NCBI GenBank assembly: GCA_965262785.1
Contig: OZ253559.1
Span: 2,976,001-3,040,000, forward strand
Length of the DNA stretch: 64,000 nucleotides
Origin: G965218495 sp965262785
Lineage (GTDB): Bacteria; Bacteroidota; Rhodothermia; Rhodothermales; Bin80
Direction: 5' to 3'
The first letter of the stretch is position 1. Each line of letters starts with the position of its first letter. The notes below the pieces were generated by a model. It ran no database searches. It was not told the DNA's origin and was given only the letters and a program-made list of their open reading frames with translations. Of the stretch, positions 8,935-17,993 are shown piece after piece. The position numbers and the translations under genes were made by a program.

Positions 8935-8940
8935 GATAAG
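8935..8940 (+). repeat. GATAAG direct repeat, right junction of inner element
   Basis: Second copy of GATAAG (see 5633-5638). IstA coding sequence resumes in frame at 8941 with A-K-V-E-K-G-V. Confidence 0.85.
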
Positions 8941-9756
8941 GCGAAAGTGGAAAAAGGGGTTCAATGGGCTCAGCAGGGCATCCTGGCGCCGCTGCGCAAT
9001 CAAACTTTTTGCGGCCTGCATGAGCTCAACCGGCACATACGTCCGCTGCTCACCGAACTCAACAGCAAACCTTTTCAGAAGCTGGAGGGTAGCCGGCGCT
9101 CGTGGTTTGAAAAATGGGACCGGCCTGCGATGCTACTGCTGCCGGAGACGCCGTACGTCTTCGGCGCATGGCGCAAGGCCAAGGTGCACCGGGACTACCA
9201 CATCGAAGTGGCCGGCCATCGCTACAGCGTGCCCTACGTGCATGCCAGAAAGCAGGTGGACGTACGGGTTACCGACCGCACCGTGGAAGTCTTCTTGAAG
9301 GGGCAGCGCATTACCTCGCACCTGCGCAGCACGCGGCCCGGGCGCTTCACCACCCTGGAAGCACACATGCCCGAGGCTCACCGCCAATACCTGGACACGC
9401 GGGATCTGCGCCGGCGCATTGCCACGGCGGGGCCTGCCACCGAAAAGCTCATCACGTGCATGATGCAAGACTTGCAACATCCCGTACTCTGCTATCGGTC
9501 CTTGAGGGAAATCGAAAGGCTGGGCCATCAGCACGGACCTGAGCGCTTGGAAGCCGCGTGTCAGCGGGCGCTGGCGTTTGGGGCATACAGGTACGCAAGC
9601 GTCGCTTCCATCCTGAAGCACAGCCTGGATCAACGCCCCACGCCACAGGACGATGTCCCCTCTATCCAGCACGCCAACATCCGTGGCGCCAACTACTACG
9701 ACGAAACCATCACCACACCAGAGGAAAACACTCATGCTCACCCATCCCACCCTTGA
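8941..9756 (+). pseudogene. istA: istA, 3' part (IS21 transposase, split)
   Basis: The C-terminal 271 codons of IstA resume in frame directly after the GATAAG repeat. The first residues A-K-V-E-K-G-V-Q-W carry the conserved catalytic Glu of the IS21 DDE triad, so the inner element separates D-D from E. The rest is the usual IstA C-terminal part, including the Mu-transposase-like beta-barrel region (HYSVPYVH-type, here HRYSVPYVHARKQV). It has no start codon of its own other than a GTG at 8947, so it is probably not translated separately. Its stop overlaps istB by 23 bp, the normal IS21 arrangement. Confidence 0.92.
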
Positions 9757-10504
9757 GAAACTGGAAACACTGCGCTTTGCCGGCATGGCAAGTGCGCTGC
9801 GCGAACAGTTGGCGCAGCCTGATATTGACCAACTCGACTTCATGGAGCGACTCGGCCTGCTGGTGGATCGTGAGGAGGTCGTGCGCCACAATGTGCGCCT
9901 GAAGTCACGGCTGCGACGGGCACGGCTGCGACAGACGGCCTGTATGGAGGATCTGGACTATCGCACCGGGCGCCGCCTTGACCGGCGACTCATGCTGGCC
10001 CTGGCCAGTTGCGACTGGGTCCGACGTCATCAGAACGTCGTCATTACCGGCCCTACCGGCGTCGGCAAAAGCTACGTGGCGTGCGCACTCGCCCACAAGG
10101 CTTGCCTCGAAGGCTTCTCGGTCCGCTACTACCGGCTGCCACGCCTGCTCGAAGACCTGGCCATTGCACACGGCGACGGTCGCTATCTGAAGTTGCTCCA
10201 ACAGATGGCTCGCGTCCACGTCCTTGTACTGGACGATTGGGGGCTGACGCAACTGACGACATCCCAACAGCAACACCTGCTCGAGTTGTTGGATGACCGA
10301 CACCGATGCAGTTCGACCGTGGCCACAAGCCAGTTGCCGGTGGGACACTGGCACGAGGCAATGGACAACCCGACACTGGCCGACGCCATCCTCGACAGGC
10401 TCATACACAACGCGCACAGGGTTGAACTCACCGGCGATTCAATGCGGAAAAGTATGTCAGAATTGCAGTCCCACTCGCATCAAATCGACCACTCGTCTCG
10501 TTAA
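9734..10504 (+). CDS. istB: IstB, IS21-family helper ATPase
   Basis: A 256-residue AAA+ ATPase that in IS21 transposition assists IstA by DnaA/DnaC-like remodelling of target DNA. The start is the ATG at 9734, with GAGG about ten bases upstream. Motifs: Walker A GPTGVGKS (about residues 101-108), Walker B VLVLDDWG, and the usual IstB C-terminus DAILDRLIHNAHRVELTGDSMRK. The open frame extends upstream to 9653, but that part only overlaps istA. The gene looks intact; its partner IstA is disrupted. Confidence 0.95.
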   Translation: MLTHPTLEKLETLRFAGMASALREQLAQPDIDQLDFMERLGLLVDREEVVRHNVRLKSRLRRARLRQTACMEDLDYRTGRRLDRRLMLALASCDWVRRHQNVVITGPTGVGKSYVACALAHKACLEGFSVRYYRLPRLLEDLAIAHGDGRYLKLLQQMARVHVLVLDDWGLTQLTTSQQQHLLELLDDRHRCSSTVATSQLPVGHWHEAMDNPTLADAILDRLIHNAHRVELTGDSMRKSMSELQSHSHQIDHSSR

Positions 10505-10530
10505 CCGAATCCAGCCGCGCCATGACTCCT

Positions 10531-10581
10531 AAGGTGGTCGACTTCACAAAATCAAAGTGGTCGACTTCACTGGAATATGCA
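10531..10581 (-). repeat. Right end of the IS21 element with two inverted copies of the 23-bp repeat
   Basis: Two copies of GTGGTCGACTTCAC, spaced 23 bp apart, precede the terminal GGAATATGCA. They are inverted relative to the four units at the left end. The flanking ACGTG (10582-10586) completes the target duplication. Confidence 0.85.
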
Positions 10582-10817
10582 ACGTGTACGGCCGAAGCCT
10601 TTGGCAACACTGATTCGACCTTCAACGGGCAGCGGGAGATCGTTTTCCGATTGGCTGAGCGACCCCGTGAAGTATGCAATTGGCGGGCTCGAAGAACTCT
10701 GGTTGGCGACTCGAACCGGCCGAGCCAGCGGCAAATGAACATGCATCTTAGCGCGTTTTTTCTTATATTAAAGTGAGGTTGTCCGATGTAATCCCATCCC
10801 ACCTAGCCAGCAGAGCC

Positions 10818-13800
10818 ATGACTAACGCACAGCGTATTCTTGTTGCGATCACGGGCCTTCTTATTCTTCCGTTTCTGATTTTCCAGCTCGCATCAGATGA
10901 CGCTAGCCTGGCTGAGGAGCCGGTGATGCCTCTTAGAGTCCACGAGTCCCCGCAACAGTCGAGTATGACCCAGGGACACCCGGAGCTCTTCCTGGAAGTT
11001 CACCACAATATCCGTGCGTCAGAGGATGGTAAGGTCGACTACCCGATGGGGTATCAAATCCGCGAATTCAATAAGGCGCTAGCCGCCAGTAAGAGTTCAG
11101 GAGCGACTCTCAACTGGGTAGAACGAGGCCCCGGAAACGTAGGAGGTCGCACGCGGCCGATCCTGGTTGACCCGGACGACCCGGACATGCACACATGGTT
11201 TGTGGGAACCGCCGGCGGTGGCCTGTGGTGGACGCAAAACAGAGGCTACGCGTGGGGATACCTCACCGACAATCTGCCGGGGTTGGCTGTGACGACCATC
11301 GCTATGGCCGAAAGCAATCACGACATTCTTTACATAGGCACGGGCGAAGGCTTTGGAAACCTTGACGGCGTTGGTGGTTCTGGGATCTTTAAATCGTATG
11401 ACCGCGGTCAATCATGGGAGCACCTCCTCTCGACGGCTAGCGACACGCTTTTCCGCTATGTCAACCGCTTGGCGGTGGATCCAACGGATGCCAACGTCGT
11501 CGTTGCGGCGACAAATGAGGGCATCTACCGAACAACCGACGGCGGACTCCAGTGGACAGAGGCTTATGCCGCAGAAGGTAGAGTACAAGACCTTCGGGCA
11601 CAACCAGGTAACTTCAATACCCAAATTGCCAGCGAAAACTCGGGCGGCATCCTTCGTTCGATGGATGGAGGCGCAACCTGGACTCATGCCATTCCCACCC
11701 ACGAGATTATTGGCGGCGCCCTGCGCATAGAACTGGCATTTTCTCCTTCCAATCCCGCCATCGCTTACGCGAGTGTCCAGCAGGGCGGCGGGGCTGCTCT
11801 TCTGCGTAGCGATGATGGTGGCGCCACATGGGGGAACACGCGGGAAGTCGATACCGGGTTTTTTGGTCCAGTCAACTGGCTGGGTGCCCAAGGATGGTAC
11901 GACAACACGCTGGCAGTGCACCCGTTTGCTCCAGACACAGTCTTTTTGGGCGGCATCTTTTTATGGCGGAGTATGATGACCGGAGACGCGGTAGATGTGT
12001 CGGAGATCTCGGGAGTGCAGTTCAGGCTACCCGAGCAAGATGATGGAATCATAAACTTCGTGTTTGGCGTGGGAAATGCAATTAACAATGCTATTCTGGT
12101 TGGGTCCTTAGACTCAACTTTCACAGACATCGGCGAGCCTGACTACACCTCCGTCGACGTTCGCTTCGGGCAAGGAACCCAGATGGCCCACCGCTTTACT
12201 TCAATCGACACTACAGTGACAGGCGTAGCCTGCTTCTTATCACTGCCCTATGAGCGTAACGAATATCAAGACTACGTTGAAGTACCATTCACTGTTTGGG
12301 ACACCGATTCAGGTCGTCAGCTAGCGGTTTCGTTCCGCGACTCTGCCAGAGACAGCACGTTCAACCTCATAGCATTCAACACTGCTGGGGCGTGCGACCA
12401 GGTTAGCAATGAACAGGTCTTCATTCACAAGTACGACTACGATGCAATGGTTCCGCACGATTCCTTAGCACAGGACGCTGGCCTCACTCGAGGAATGATG
12501 TACATGATACTCCCGACTCTCCCCACCGGCTCGACCATTACATGGGATCCAGACAGCCTTCCAGAACAGACCACTCGCATCACGTATATTCGTGCTTCCG
12601 GTATCCTCGCAAGGACAGTAGATGGAGACCTTGATCCGACCGTAGATACGCACGTCGATCACCACTCCATTGTTCCACTTGTTGTGGATCCGGCAAGCAA
12701 TGACTTTTGGGTACTGAACGCGAGCGATGGCGGAGTCGCCATATCTACAGACGGCGGAACGTCATTTCTTGAAACCGACTTTCGCTTTGCTGGATTCAAC
12801 ACCTCCCAGTTTTATGGTGCAGACAAGGCACCCGGAGTTTCCCGGTATGTTGGCGGTACGCAGGACAACGGCTCGTGGTTGTCGTACGGCAATGCGAACA
12901 ATCGCCGGGGTTGGATCTCAGTCCCGCCCCAGGCGGACGGGTTTGAAGCAATCTGGAACTCGCGAGATCCGGATAAAATCATGACTACCTGGCAGTTCAA
13001 CAATTATGTCTATACGCACGACGGGGGAGCGAATTTTACTTTCGGTAGCACAGGTTTCGGACTCTTCCTGACATCGATGGACAGCTCGCCACATGCTCCT
13101 GACTCTGTTTACTTTATTAGTCAGGAAGGCGTGTGGCAGTCTCCGGATTTTGGGCCGACTCTCACCCTTACCCCCATTGATTCCGCGTGGGCACCCACAA
13201 ACATTGGCAAGGTCCGGGCCTCATTGGCAACCGACACCGTGGTGTGGGCTGGCTTTGGCTTAGACGATACGCCCGCGCGGACGCTGTGGTATTCAACAAA
13301 CGCTGGCGAATCGTTCTCTCCGTCGGCACTACCTACGATTCCCAACGCCCCGCAAACCATCATTTCCGGGCTGGCAACTCACCCAGCGGAAGTTGCAACA
13401 GCCTATGCACTGTTTTCGCGGCCTAGGCGGCCAAAGATCCTGCAGACGACTGACTTCGGTCAGAATTGGCAAGATATTTCCGGCTTTTCGGAGTCGACGG
13501 ACGGGACAAGCACCAGAGGCTTTCCCGACGTGGCGGTGTACGACCTGCTAGTGATGCCACACGCTCCCCATGTGATGTGGGCGGCTACAGATGTGGGCTT
13601 GTTTCAGACCAAAAGCCACGGCAACGAGTGGAACTACGCGCACAATGGGCTGCCTGCCGTATCTGTATTTCGGCTGAAATACCGCGACGATGAAATTGTC
13701 GCCGCAACGCATGGCCGTGGCGTGTGGTCCGTGCCGTGGGGAGAGATTGATGTGTCGATTGAGTCGGACGACTTTTCTGAACTACCTAAGTCATTCAGCT

Positions 13801-14054
13801 TGGAACCGAACTACCCGAATCCATTCAACCCCACAACGACCATCACCTTTTCCGTGCCGGAAGAGGCGCGAGTCCGGCTTACGGTGTTTGATGTAATCGG
13901 GCGAAGGATAGCAGTCCTAACTGACCAGGCCTACTCGGCGGGCGTTCACGAGTTGAATTGGGACGCCAGCGCCCATGCCAGTGGCATTTACTTCTACCGC
14001 ATGGAAGCCGCCGGCAAGCTGATCCAGACGCAGAAGATGACACTCGTGAAGTAG
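10818..14054 (+). CDS. Secreted BNR/sortilin-like beta-propeller protein with T9SS type A sorting domain (copy 2)
   Basis: A 1,078-residue paralogue of the protein at 1102-4311. The stretch around NWVERGPGNVGGRTRPILVD is almost identical and similarity continues to the C-terminus. The start is the ATG at 10818, just before a signal segment (ILVAITGLLILPFLIF); a GTG at 10773 only lengthens the frame. Asp-box repeats (STDGGTSF, TTDGGLQW, SMDGGATW, SDDGGATW) form the propeller. It is interrupted at about residues 390-620 by a module with VPFTVWDTDSGRQ and FIHKYDYDA, also found in copy 1. The tail has YPNPFNPTTTITFSVP and ends QKMTLVK, a T9SS type A sorting domain. Cell-surface or extracellular; ligand unknown. 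The pair probably arose by tandem duplication before the IS21 insertion between them. Confidence 0.88.
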   Translation: MTNAQRILVAITGLLILPFLIFQLASDDASLAEEPVMPLRVHESPQQSSMTQGHPELFLEVHHNIRASEDGKVDYPMGYQIREFNKALAASKSSGATLNWVERGPGNVGGRTRPILVDPDDPDMHTWFVGTAGGGLWWTQNRGYAWGYLTDNLPGLAVTTIAMAESNHDILYIGTGEGFGNLDGVGGSGIFKSYDRGQSWEHLLSTASDTLFRYVNRLAVDPTDANVVVAATNEGIYRTTDGGLQWTEAYAAEGRVQDLRAQPGNFNTQIASENSGGILRSMDGGATWTHAIPTHEIIGGALRIELAFSPSNPAIAYASVQQGGGAALLRSDDGGATWGNTREVDTGFFGPVNWLGAQGWYDNTLAVHPFAPDTVFLGGIFLWRSMMTGDAVDVSEISGVQFRLPEQDDGIINFVFGVGNAINNAILVGSLDSTFTDIGEPDYTSVDVRFGQGTQMAHRFTSIDTTVTGVACFLSLPYERNEYQDYVEVPFTVWDTDSGRQLAVSFRDSARDSTFNLIAFNTAGACDQVSNEQVFIHKYDYDAMVPHDSLAQDAGLTRGMMYMILPTLPTGSTITWDPDSLPEQTTRITYIRASGILARTVDGDLDPTVDTHVDHHSIVPLVVDPASNDFWVLNASDGGVAISTDGGTSFLETDFRFAGFNTSQFYGADKAPGVSRYVGGTQDNGSWLSYGNANNRRGWISVPPQADGFEAIWNSRDPDKIMTTWQFNNYVYTHDGGANFTFGSTGFGLFLTSMDSSPHAPDSVYFISQEGVWQSPDFGPTLTLTPIDSAWAPTNIGKVRASLATDTVVWAGFGLDDTPARTLWYSTNAGESFSPSALPTIPNAPQTIISGLATHPAEVATAYALFSRPRRPKILQTTDFGQNWQDISGFSESTDGTSTRGFPDVAVYDLLVMPHAPHVMWAATDVGLFQTKSHGNEWNYAHNGLPAVSVFRLKYRDDEIVAATHGRGVWSVPWGEIDVSIESDDFSELPKSFSLEPNYPNPFNPTTTITFSVPEEARVRLTVFDVIGRRIAVLTDQAYSAGVHELNWDASAHASGIYFYRMEAAGKLIQTQKMTLVK

Positions 14055-14060
14055 TGTTTC

Positions 14061-14092
14061 AGGGGGCAGGTGGCCGCACCTGCCCCCTGCTG
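14061..14092 (+). terminator. Strong hairpin after BNR copy 2
   Basis: A perfect 12-bp GC-rich stem (14061-14072 with 14077-14088, AGGGGGCAGGTG and complement) with the tetraloop GCCG, seven bases after the stop codon. Only a weak T-rich tail follows, but position and stem strength argue for a terminator. Confidence 0.65.
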
Positions 14093-14599
14093 CTTCACCT
14101 TGTCACGAGTGAAGCCACTTGTCTTTCAGCAGGCGGCCACTCAAGTGAAAGGGCGGTCTTTTTCCGGTCCACTGGTGATTCTCTTCAAACGGAGCGGTGA
14201 CGTGGACCACTCTGATCTGTGCAAGGCGGCTCAATTGATCGGAATGCTGGGGACCTTCGAAGCAGCCAAGATGGAGCACTTGCGCCGATCAGACAGGCAT
14301 GACTCAGGCGTGCATGAGCATAGCATGACGGTCAACCCCGGATTCGTGCGCTTCATTCAAAGTGAATGATCTAGAATCCTCAGGAGCATGGCATGTATCA
14401 GAATATTTGCAGCCTCTGCGCAAGCGCCATCATCCTGGCACAGGAGCCGACTCAAGCTATGAGGCTGGAAGCCACAACACGGCAGCATTTCGCGAGAATC
14501 TGACCCATTGTAGATGTAGAGCCCGGTCGAGATAGTCTACGCAGCTGATCGATCCAGTATCAGCGTGTAGGCGTAGCGCGCACTCGGCTTCTGCCAGCC
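14093..14599. other. Intergenic stretch, no gene seen
   Basis: About 500 bases between the convergent BNR copy 2 and the NhaC gene. Short frames on both strands lack similarity to anything I know. No tRNA, repeat or clear terminator for the minus-strand transporter could be identified. Confidence 0.45.
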
Positions 14600-16117
14600 C
14601 TAGGCGGGTGCTGCTCCCTCGACCACTGGTAACGCCTCCACATCGTCGAGAGGAACGATGCTAAAGCCCGTGAATCCATAAATCGCCGAAATCATTGGGC
14701 TCACGTAGTTGAAAACGGCATACGGCAAGTACACCAATGTGGGTACGCCCAGGGTGGCCGCCATAAAGGCACCGCAAGTGTTCCAAGGGACTATTGCAGA
14801 GGTTAGCGTGCCGGAGTCCTCCAGCGCTCGGGACAGATTCTTCGGGTGCAAGCTACGGCGCTCAAACTCCGCGCGGAACATCCTGCCCGGAACCACGATG
14901 GCGATGTACTGGTCCGACGCAATGACGTTCATGGAGATGCTCGTTGCCAGCGTAGTGGCGATCATGCTGCCAGTAGTCTTGGCAGCACCCATGATGCGCG
15001 CTGCAATGACTTTCAGGAAACCAGTCTTCTCCATGGAAGCGCCGAACATCATCGCCGAAATCACCAGCCAGATTACGTTGAGCATGCTGGCCATACCACC
15101 ACGCGTAAGAAGATCGTCAAGCGCCGAATTCCCCGTACTCGCCTCATACCCTGCAAATAGCGCCATCCAGAAACCCTTTAGGAGGGCAAGCACGCGCGGA
15201 AGTGTAGTATCTCCAATGTACGCAAGCACGACCTCCTGCTGAAAAACTACGGCGAACACGCCGCCGAGCAACGTACCGATAAGCAGGGCCGGAAACGCAG
15301 GTACCTTTTTGTAAATCACGAACAGCACGACGCCCAACGGAATCAGAAGGTACCACCCAAGGGTGAAGGTCTGGCTCAGTGACTGAAGCATCGTCTCCAA
15401 ACCGGCGGCACCACCAACAGCGGGGCCGCGCAGAAATCCTAGGACGGTAAAAACAATGAGTGCAATGAGAATGCTCGGCACCGTAGTCCAGAGCATGTGG
15501 CGGATGTGCGTGAACAGGTCCGTCCCAACCATGGCCGGCGCCAGGTTGGTCGTGTCTGAAAGCGGTGAGAGCTTGTCGCCAAAATAGGCACCGGAAATGA
15601 TAGCCCCCGCTGTGACGCCGAGGCTCAGCCCGAAGGCCGCTGCAACGCCCACCAGGGCGACGCCCACCGTGCTTGCTGTAGTCCATGAACTACCCGTCGC
15701 GATGGCGACCAGTGCGCAGATAACACAGCAGGCGGCGTAAAAAATCTTGGGGCTAAGAATCTGTAACCCGTAGTAGATCATGGTGGGCACGATCCCTGCC
15801 ATTATCCACGTCCCGATTAGCGCACCGACAACCAAAAGGATAAACACGGCACCCATGGCCAGTGAGACGCCATTGACCATTGCCTCCTGCAGCTCCTTCC
15901 AAGTAAACCCCAAACGCATGCCGACAACAGCGGCAGCCATACTGGACAACATCAGCGCAATCTGGTTCGGCCCATAGGACGAATCTGAACCGAACAGTGC
16001 CACGGAGCTCGCCAAGAGCGCGACTAAGATGGCAATGGGCACCAGTGATTGCCAGAGCGTCGGTACACCGCGAGTTACTTCGTTCGTAGCACGCATTTCC
16101 GTAGTAGGCGAGTGCAT
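14600..16117 (-). CDS. nhaC: Na+/H+ antiporter, NhaC family
   Basis: A 505-residue inner-membrane protein with about 12 hydrophobic segments. The conserved NhaC core is visible at about residues 180-215 (GAIISGAYFGDKLSPLSDTTNLAP), followed by THIRHMLWTTVPS. NhaC proteins exchange sodium for protons; some relatives handle amino- or hydroxy-acids with sodium. The ATG at 16117 is preceded by the stop of the next gene only ten bases away, so it is probably co-transcribed with the alanine/glycine symporter upstream. Together they suggest a sodium-based membrane economy, fitting a marine or saline lifestyle (inference). Confidence 0.9.
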   Translation of the reverse strand: MHSPTTEMRATNEVTRGVPTLWQSLVPIAILVALLASSVALFGSDSSYGPNQIALMLSSMAAAVVGMRLGFTWKELQEAMVNGVSLAMGAVFILLVVGALIGTWIMAGIVPTMIYYGLQILSPKIFYAACCVICALVAIATGSSWTTASTVGVALVGVAAAFGLSLGVTAGAIISGAYFGDKLSPLSDTTNLAPAMVGTDLFTHIRHMLWTTVPSILIALIVFTVLGFLRGPAVGGAAGLETMLQSLSQTFTLGWYLLIPLGVVLFVIYKKVPAFPALLIGTLLGGVFAVVFQQEVVLAYIGDTTLPRVLALLKGFWMALFAGYEASTGNSALDDLLTRGGMASMLNVIWLVISAMMFGASMEKTGFLKVIAARIMGAAKTTGSMIATTLATSISMNVIASDQYIAIVVPGRMFRAEFERRSLHPKNLSRALEDSGTLTSAIVPWNTCGAFMAATLGVPTLVYLPYAVFNYVSPMISAIYGFTGFSIVPLDDVEALPVVEGAAPA

Positions 16118-16126
16118 AAAGTCAAC

Positions 16127-17833
16127 CTAAGTCCTCTTCTGGCCTTTTCGAGTCTTCTGACGCTCCCGCGTTATGCGCAGGTAGTCGTCCCGAGTGATGT
16201 CTGATCCAAAAGCACTGAAATAGTCGTCCGTGAGCTTCTTCGCTACACCAGACAGCAGAAGCAGCGCCAGCACGTTGGGTATCGTGAGCAGCGCCAGCGC
16301 GGTATCACCCAGATTCCAGATCACATTCAGCGAGACCACCGCTCCGATGAAGTGCATCACGACAAACAGCAGCTTGTAAGGCAAGATTGCCGGACGGCCA
16401 AAGATGTACATTGCGCTGCGATCACCATAGTAGCTCCAGGATATTGCGGTAGAGATTCCAAAGAGCAGGACACTGATCACCACGATGAGGTTGCCTAAGC
16501 GTCCTAATCCGGTCGAAAATGCGAACGCCGTAAGGGGGGCTCCGTTCTCTACCGCGGGGCCGTAAAGTGTCTCGTAGCTCTGGCCATTTTCGGCCACAGC
16601 AACTTGGTCACTTGGTCGGATCTCGCCCGTGAACGGCAGAGTCTGGTCCTGATCCATATACAGCTCTGTAACCGGCACTTCATGCCACGCATAATGCACT
16701 CCTCCCATCTGTTGCCCTTCCCGTACCTCAATGGCATCGGGCACAGCCTCAGCTGGCTGGTACCCCTGATCCGTCTCCGTCATATAGGAATAATCACCCT
16801 CCGTCAACGTAAGTACCGTATCGGTAGTAGTGTTCCACACTCCCGTAGTCAGGACCACTAGTGCTGTTATCGTACAGATGACGATTGTATCAATGAAGGG
16901 CTCCAAAAGGGCTACGACGCCTTCCGATACGGGCTCTTCCGTCTTGGCCGCCGAGTGTGCTATTGGAGCAGAACCCTGGCCGGCTTCATTCGAAAACAAC
17001 CCGCGCCGAACTCCCCACAAAAGCGTCTGCAGCAGGATACCAATACCCGTGCCCGCAACACCAGCCGTCGGATTGAACGCCTCCTTGAAGATCAGGCCCA
17101 GAGCAGGCAGGACAGTGTCGTAGTTAATAGCCAAGATCGCCAGGCCGCCGAGTACGTAGATGGCCGCCATGGTCGGAGCCAAGATACCGGTGACTCTTCC
17201 GATTCTTCTGATGCCGCCCAAGATGACCAGTGCCACCACGCCAGCCGTAATAAGACCGGTCACCCAGGTAGCCGCACCGAACTCCGAATTCATCAGGTCC
17301 GCCACCGTATTCGCCTGGATAGCGTTACCAGTCAACAGCGCCGTTACAACCACACCGGCTGCGACGAAAACAGCCAGCGGCTTGAACTTGGCGCCCAGTC
17401 CGCGCTCGATGTAGTACATCGGACCGCCGGACACCGTACCCACCATCTTCCCAGCGCCCTTCTCTACGTGCCGGAACCGCAGGGCCAAAGTGACCTCTGT
17501 ATACTTTGTGGCCATCCCCAGTAACGCCGTCATCCACATCCAGAAAATCGCCCCAGGACCGCCCCAATGGATGGCGATAGCTACCCCTGCGATGTTGCCG
17601 ATACCGACCGTCGCGGACAGGGCGGTCGTCAGCGCCTGAAAGTGCGTTACATCCCCGGTGTCATTGGGATCGTCGTACTTGCCCATGGCCACCTTGATGC
17701 CGTGGCCCATGCGTCGAAACTGGATAAACCCCAGACGCAGCGTCAGAAAAGCACCCGTCCCCAACAGCATAACCAGGAGCGGGTACTTAATTAGCTCATC
17801 GATAAAGCCCTGAATCTGAACAATCGTATCCAT
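16127..17833 (-). CDS. Alanine/glycine:cation (Na+) symporter, AGCS family
   Basis: A 568-residue AGCS transporter. The N-terminal half has the family motifs ATVGIGNIAGVAIAIHWGGPGA and a later segment GLFSNEAGQGSAPIAHSAAKT. It should import alanine or glycine with sodium. It is longer than the usual 450-500 residues because of a hydrophilic, acidic insert at about residues 340-435 (starting TEGDYSYMTETDQGYQP). The insert lies between membrane segments and the helices resume afterwards. First gene of a two-gene unit with nhaC. Confidence 0.92.
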   Translation of the reverse strand: MDTIVQIQGFIDELIKYPLLVMLLGTGAFLTLRLGFIQFRRMGHGIKVAMGKYDDPNDTGDVTHFQALTTALSATVGIGNIAGVAIAIHWGGPGAIFWMWMTALLGMATKYTEVTLALRFRHVEKGAGKMVGTVSGGPMYYIERGLGAKFKPLAVFVAAGVVVTALLTGNAIQANTVADLMNSEFGAATWVTGLITAGVVALVILGGIRRIGRVTGILAPTMAAIYVLGGLAILAINYDTVLPALGLIFKEAFNPTAGVAGTGIGILLQTLLWGVRRGLFSNEAGQGSAPIAHSAAKTEEPVSEGVVALLEPFIDTIVICTITALVVLTTGVWNTTTDTVLTLTEGDYSYMTETDQGYQPAEAVPDAIEVREGQQMGGVHYAWHEVPVTELYMDQDQTLPFTGEIRPSDQVAVAENGQSYETLYGPAVENGAPLTAFAFSTGLGRLGNLIVVISVLLFGISTAISWSYYGDRSAMYIFGRPAILPYKLLFVVMHFIGAVVSLNVIWNLGDTALALLTIPNVLALLLLSGVAKKLTDDYFSAFGSDITRDDYLRITRERQKTRKGQKRT

Positions 17834-17993
17834 AAGAAGGGTGACTAGTGGCTAGTATTCTGCACAGCAATATACACGGCGGCCACGGGCTAGGCAAATG
17901 GGCGGATATTTGCGGCCAAGGCATGTTCGGGCTTCGCGTCTACACCGCAGTTCACCAATGGGATAGCCTGTACGTCTTTTGTTCACCGTAGCT

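Larger units (their letters stand above)
5639..8940 (-). mobile_element. Serine-recombinase mobile element of the y4bA-D (y4pH-K) type, inserted in istA
   Basis: A 3,302-bp insertion with four same-strand, tightly packed genes: a DUF5372 (Y4bD/Y4pK-like) protein, an HTH protein, a small unknown frame and a 689-residue serine recombinase. The gene set and order resemble the four-gene y4bABCD/y4pHIJK units of Rhizobium NGR234, as I recall them. The boundaries are inferred from the break in istA homology and the GATAAG direct repeat. Coding sequence reaches almost to both ends: 30 bp remain on the left and about 6 bp on the right. Cutting at the repeat restores istA without base loss, so excision or integration was seamless. 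Confidence 0.85.
4664..10581 (+). mobile_element. IS21-family insertion sequence, interrupted by a 3.3-kb recombinase element
   Basis: Outer boundaries are defined by inverted ends starting TGCATATTCC (4664 onward, and the complement ending at 10581). They are flanked by a 5-bp direct repeat ACGTG at 4659-4663 and 10582-10586, the target-site duplication. The element carries istA (split) and istB in the usual order with overlapping genes. Without the inner 3,302-bp insert it would be 2,616 bp, a normal IS21 size. It sits in the spacer between the two BNR paralogues. istB is intact; istA cannot work while split. Confidence 0.93.

Noticed and set aside
9133..9891. 252-codon minus-strand open frame
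   Set aside because: Antisense to istA 3' part and istB; no recognisable domain.
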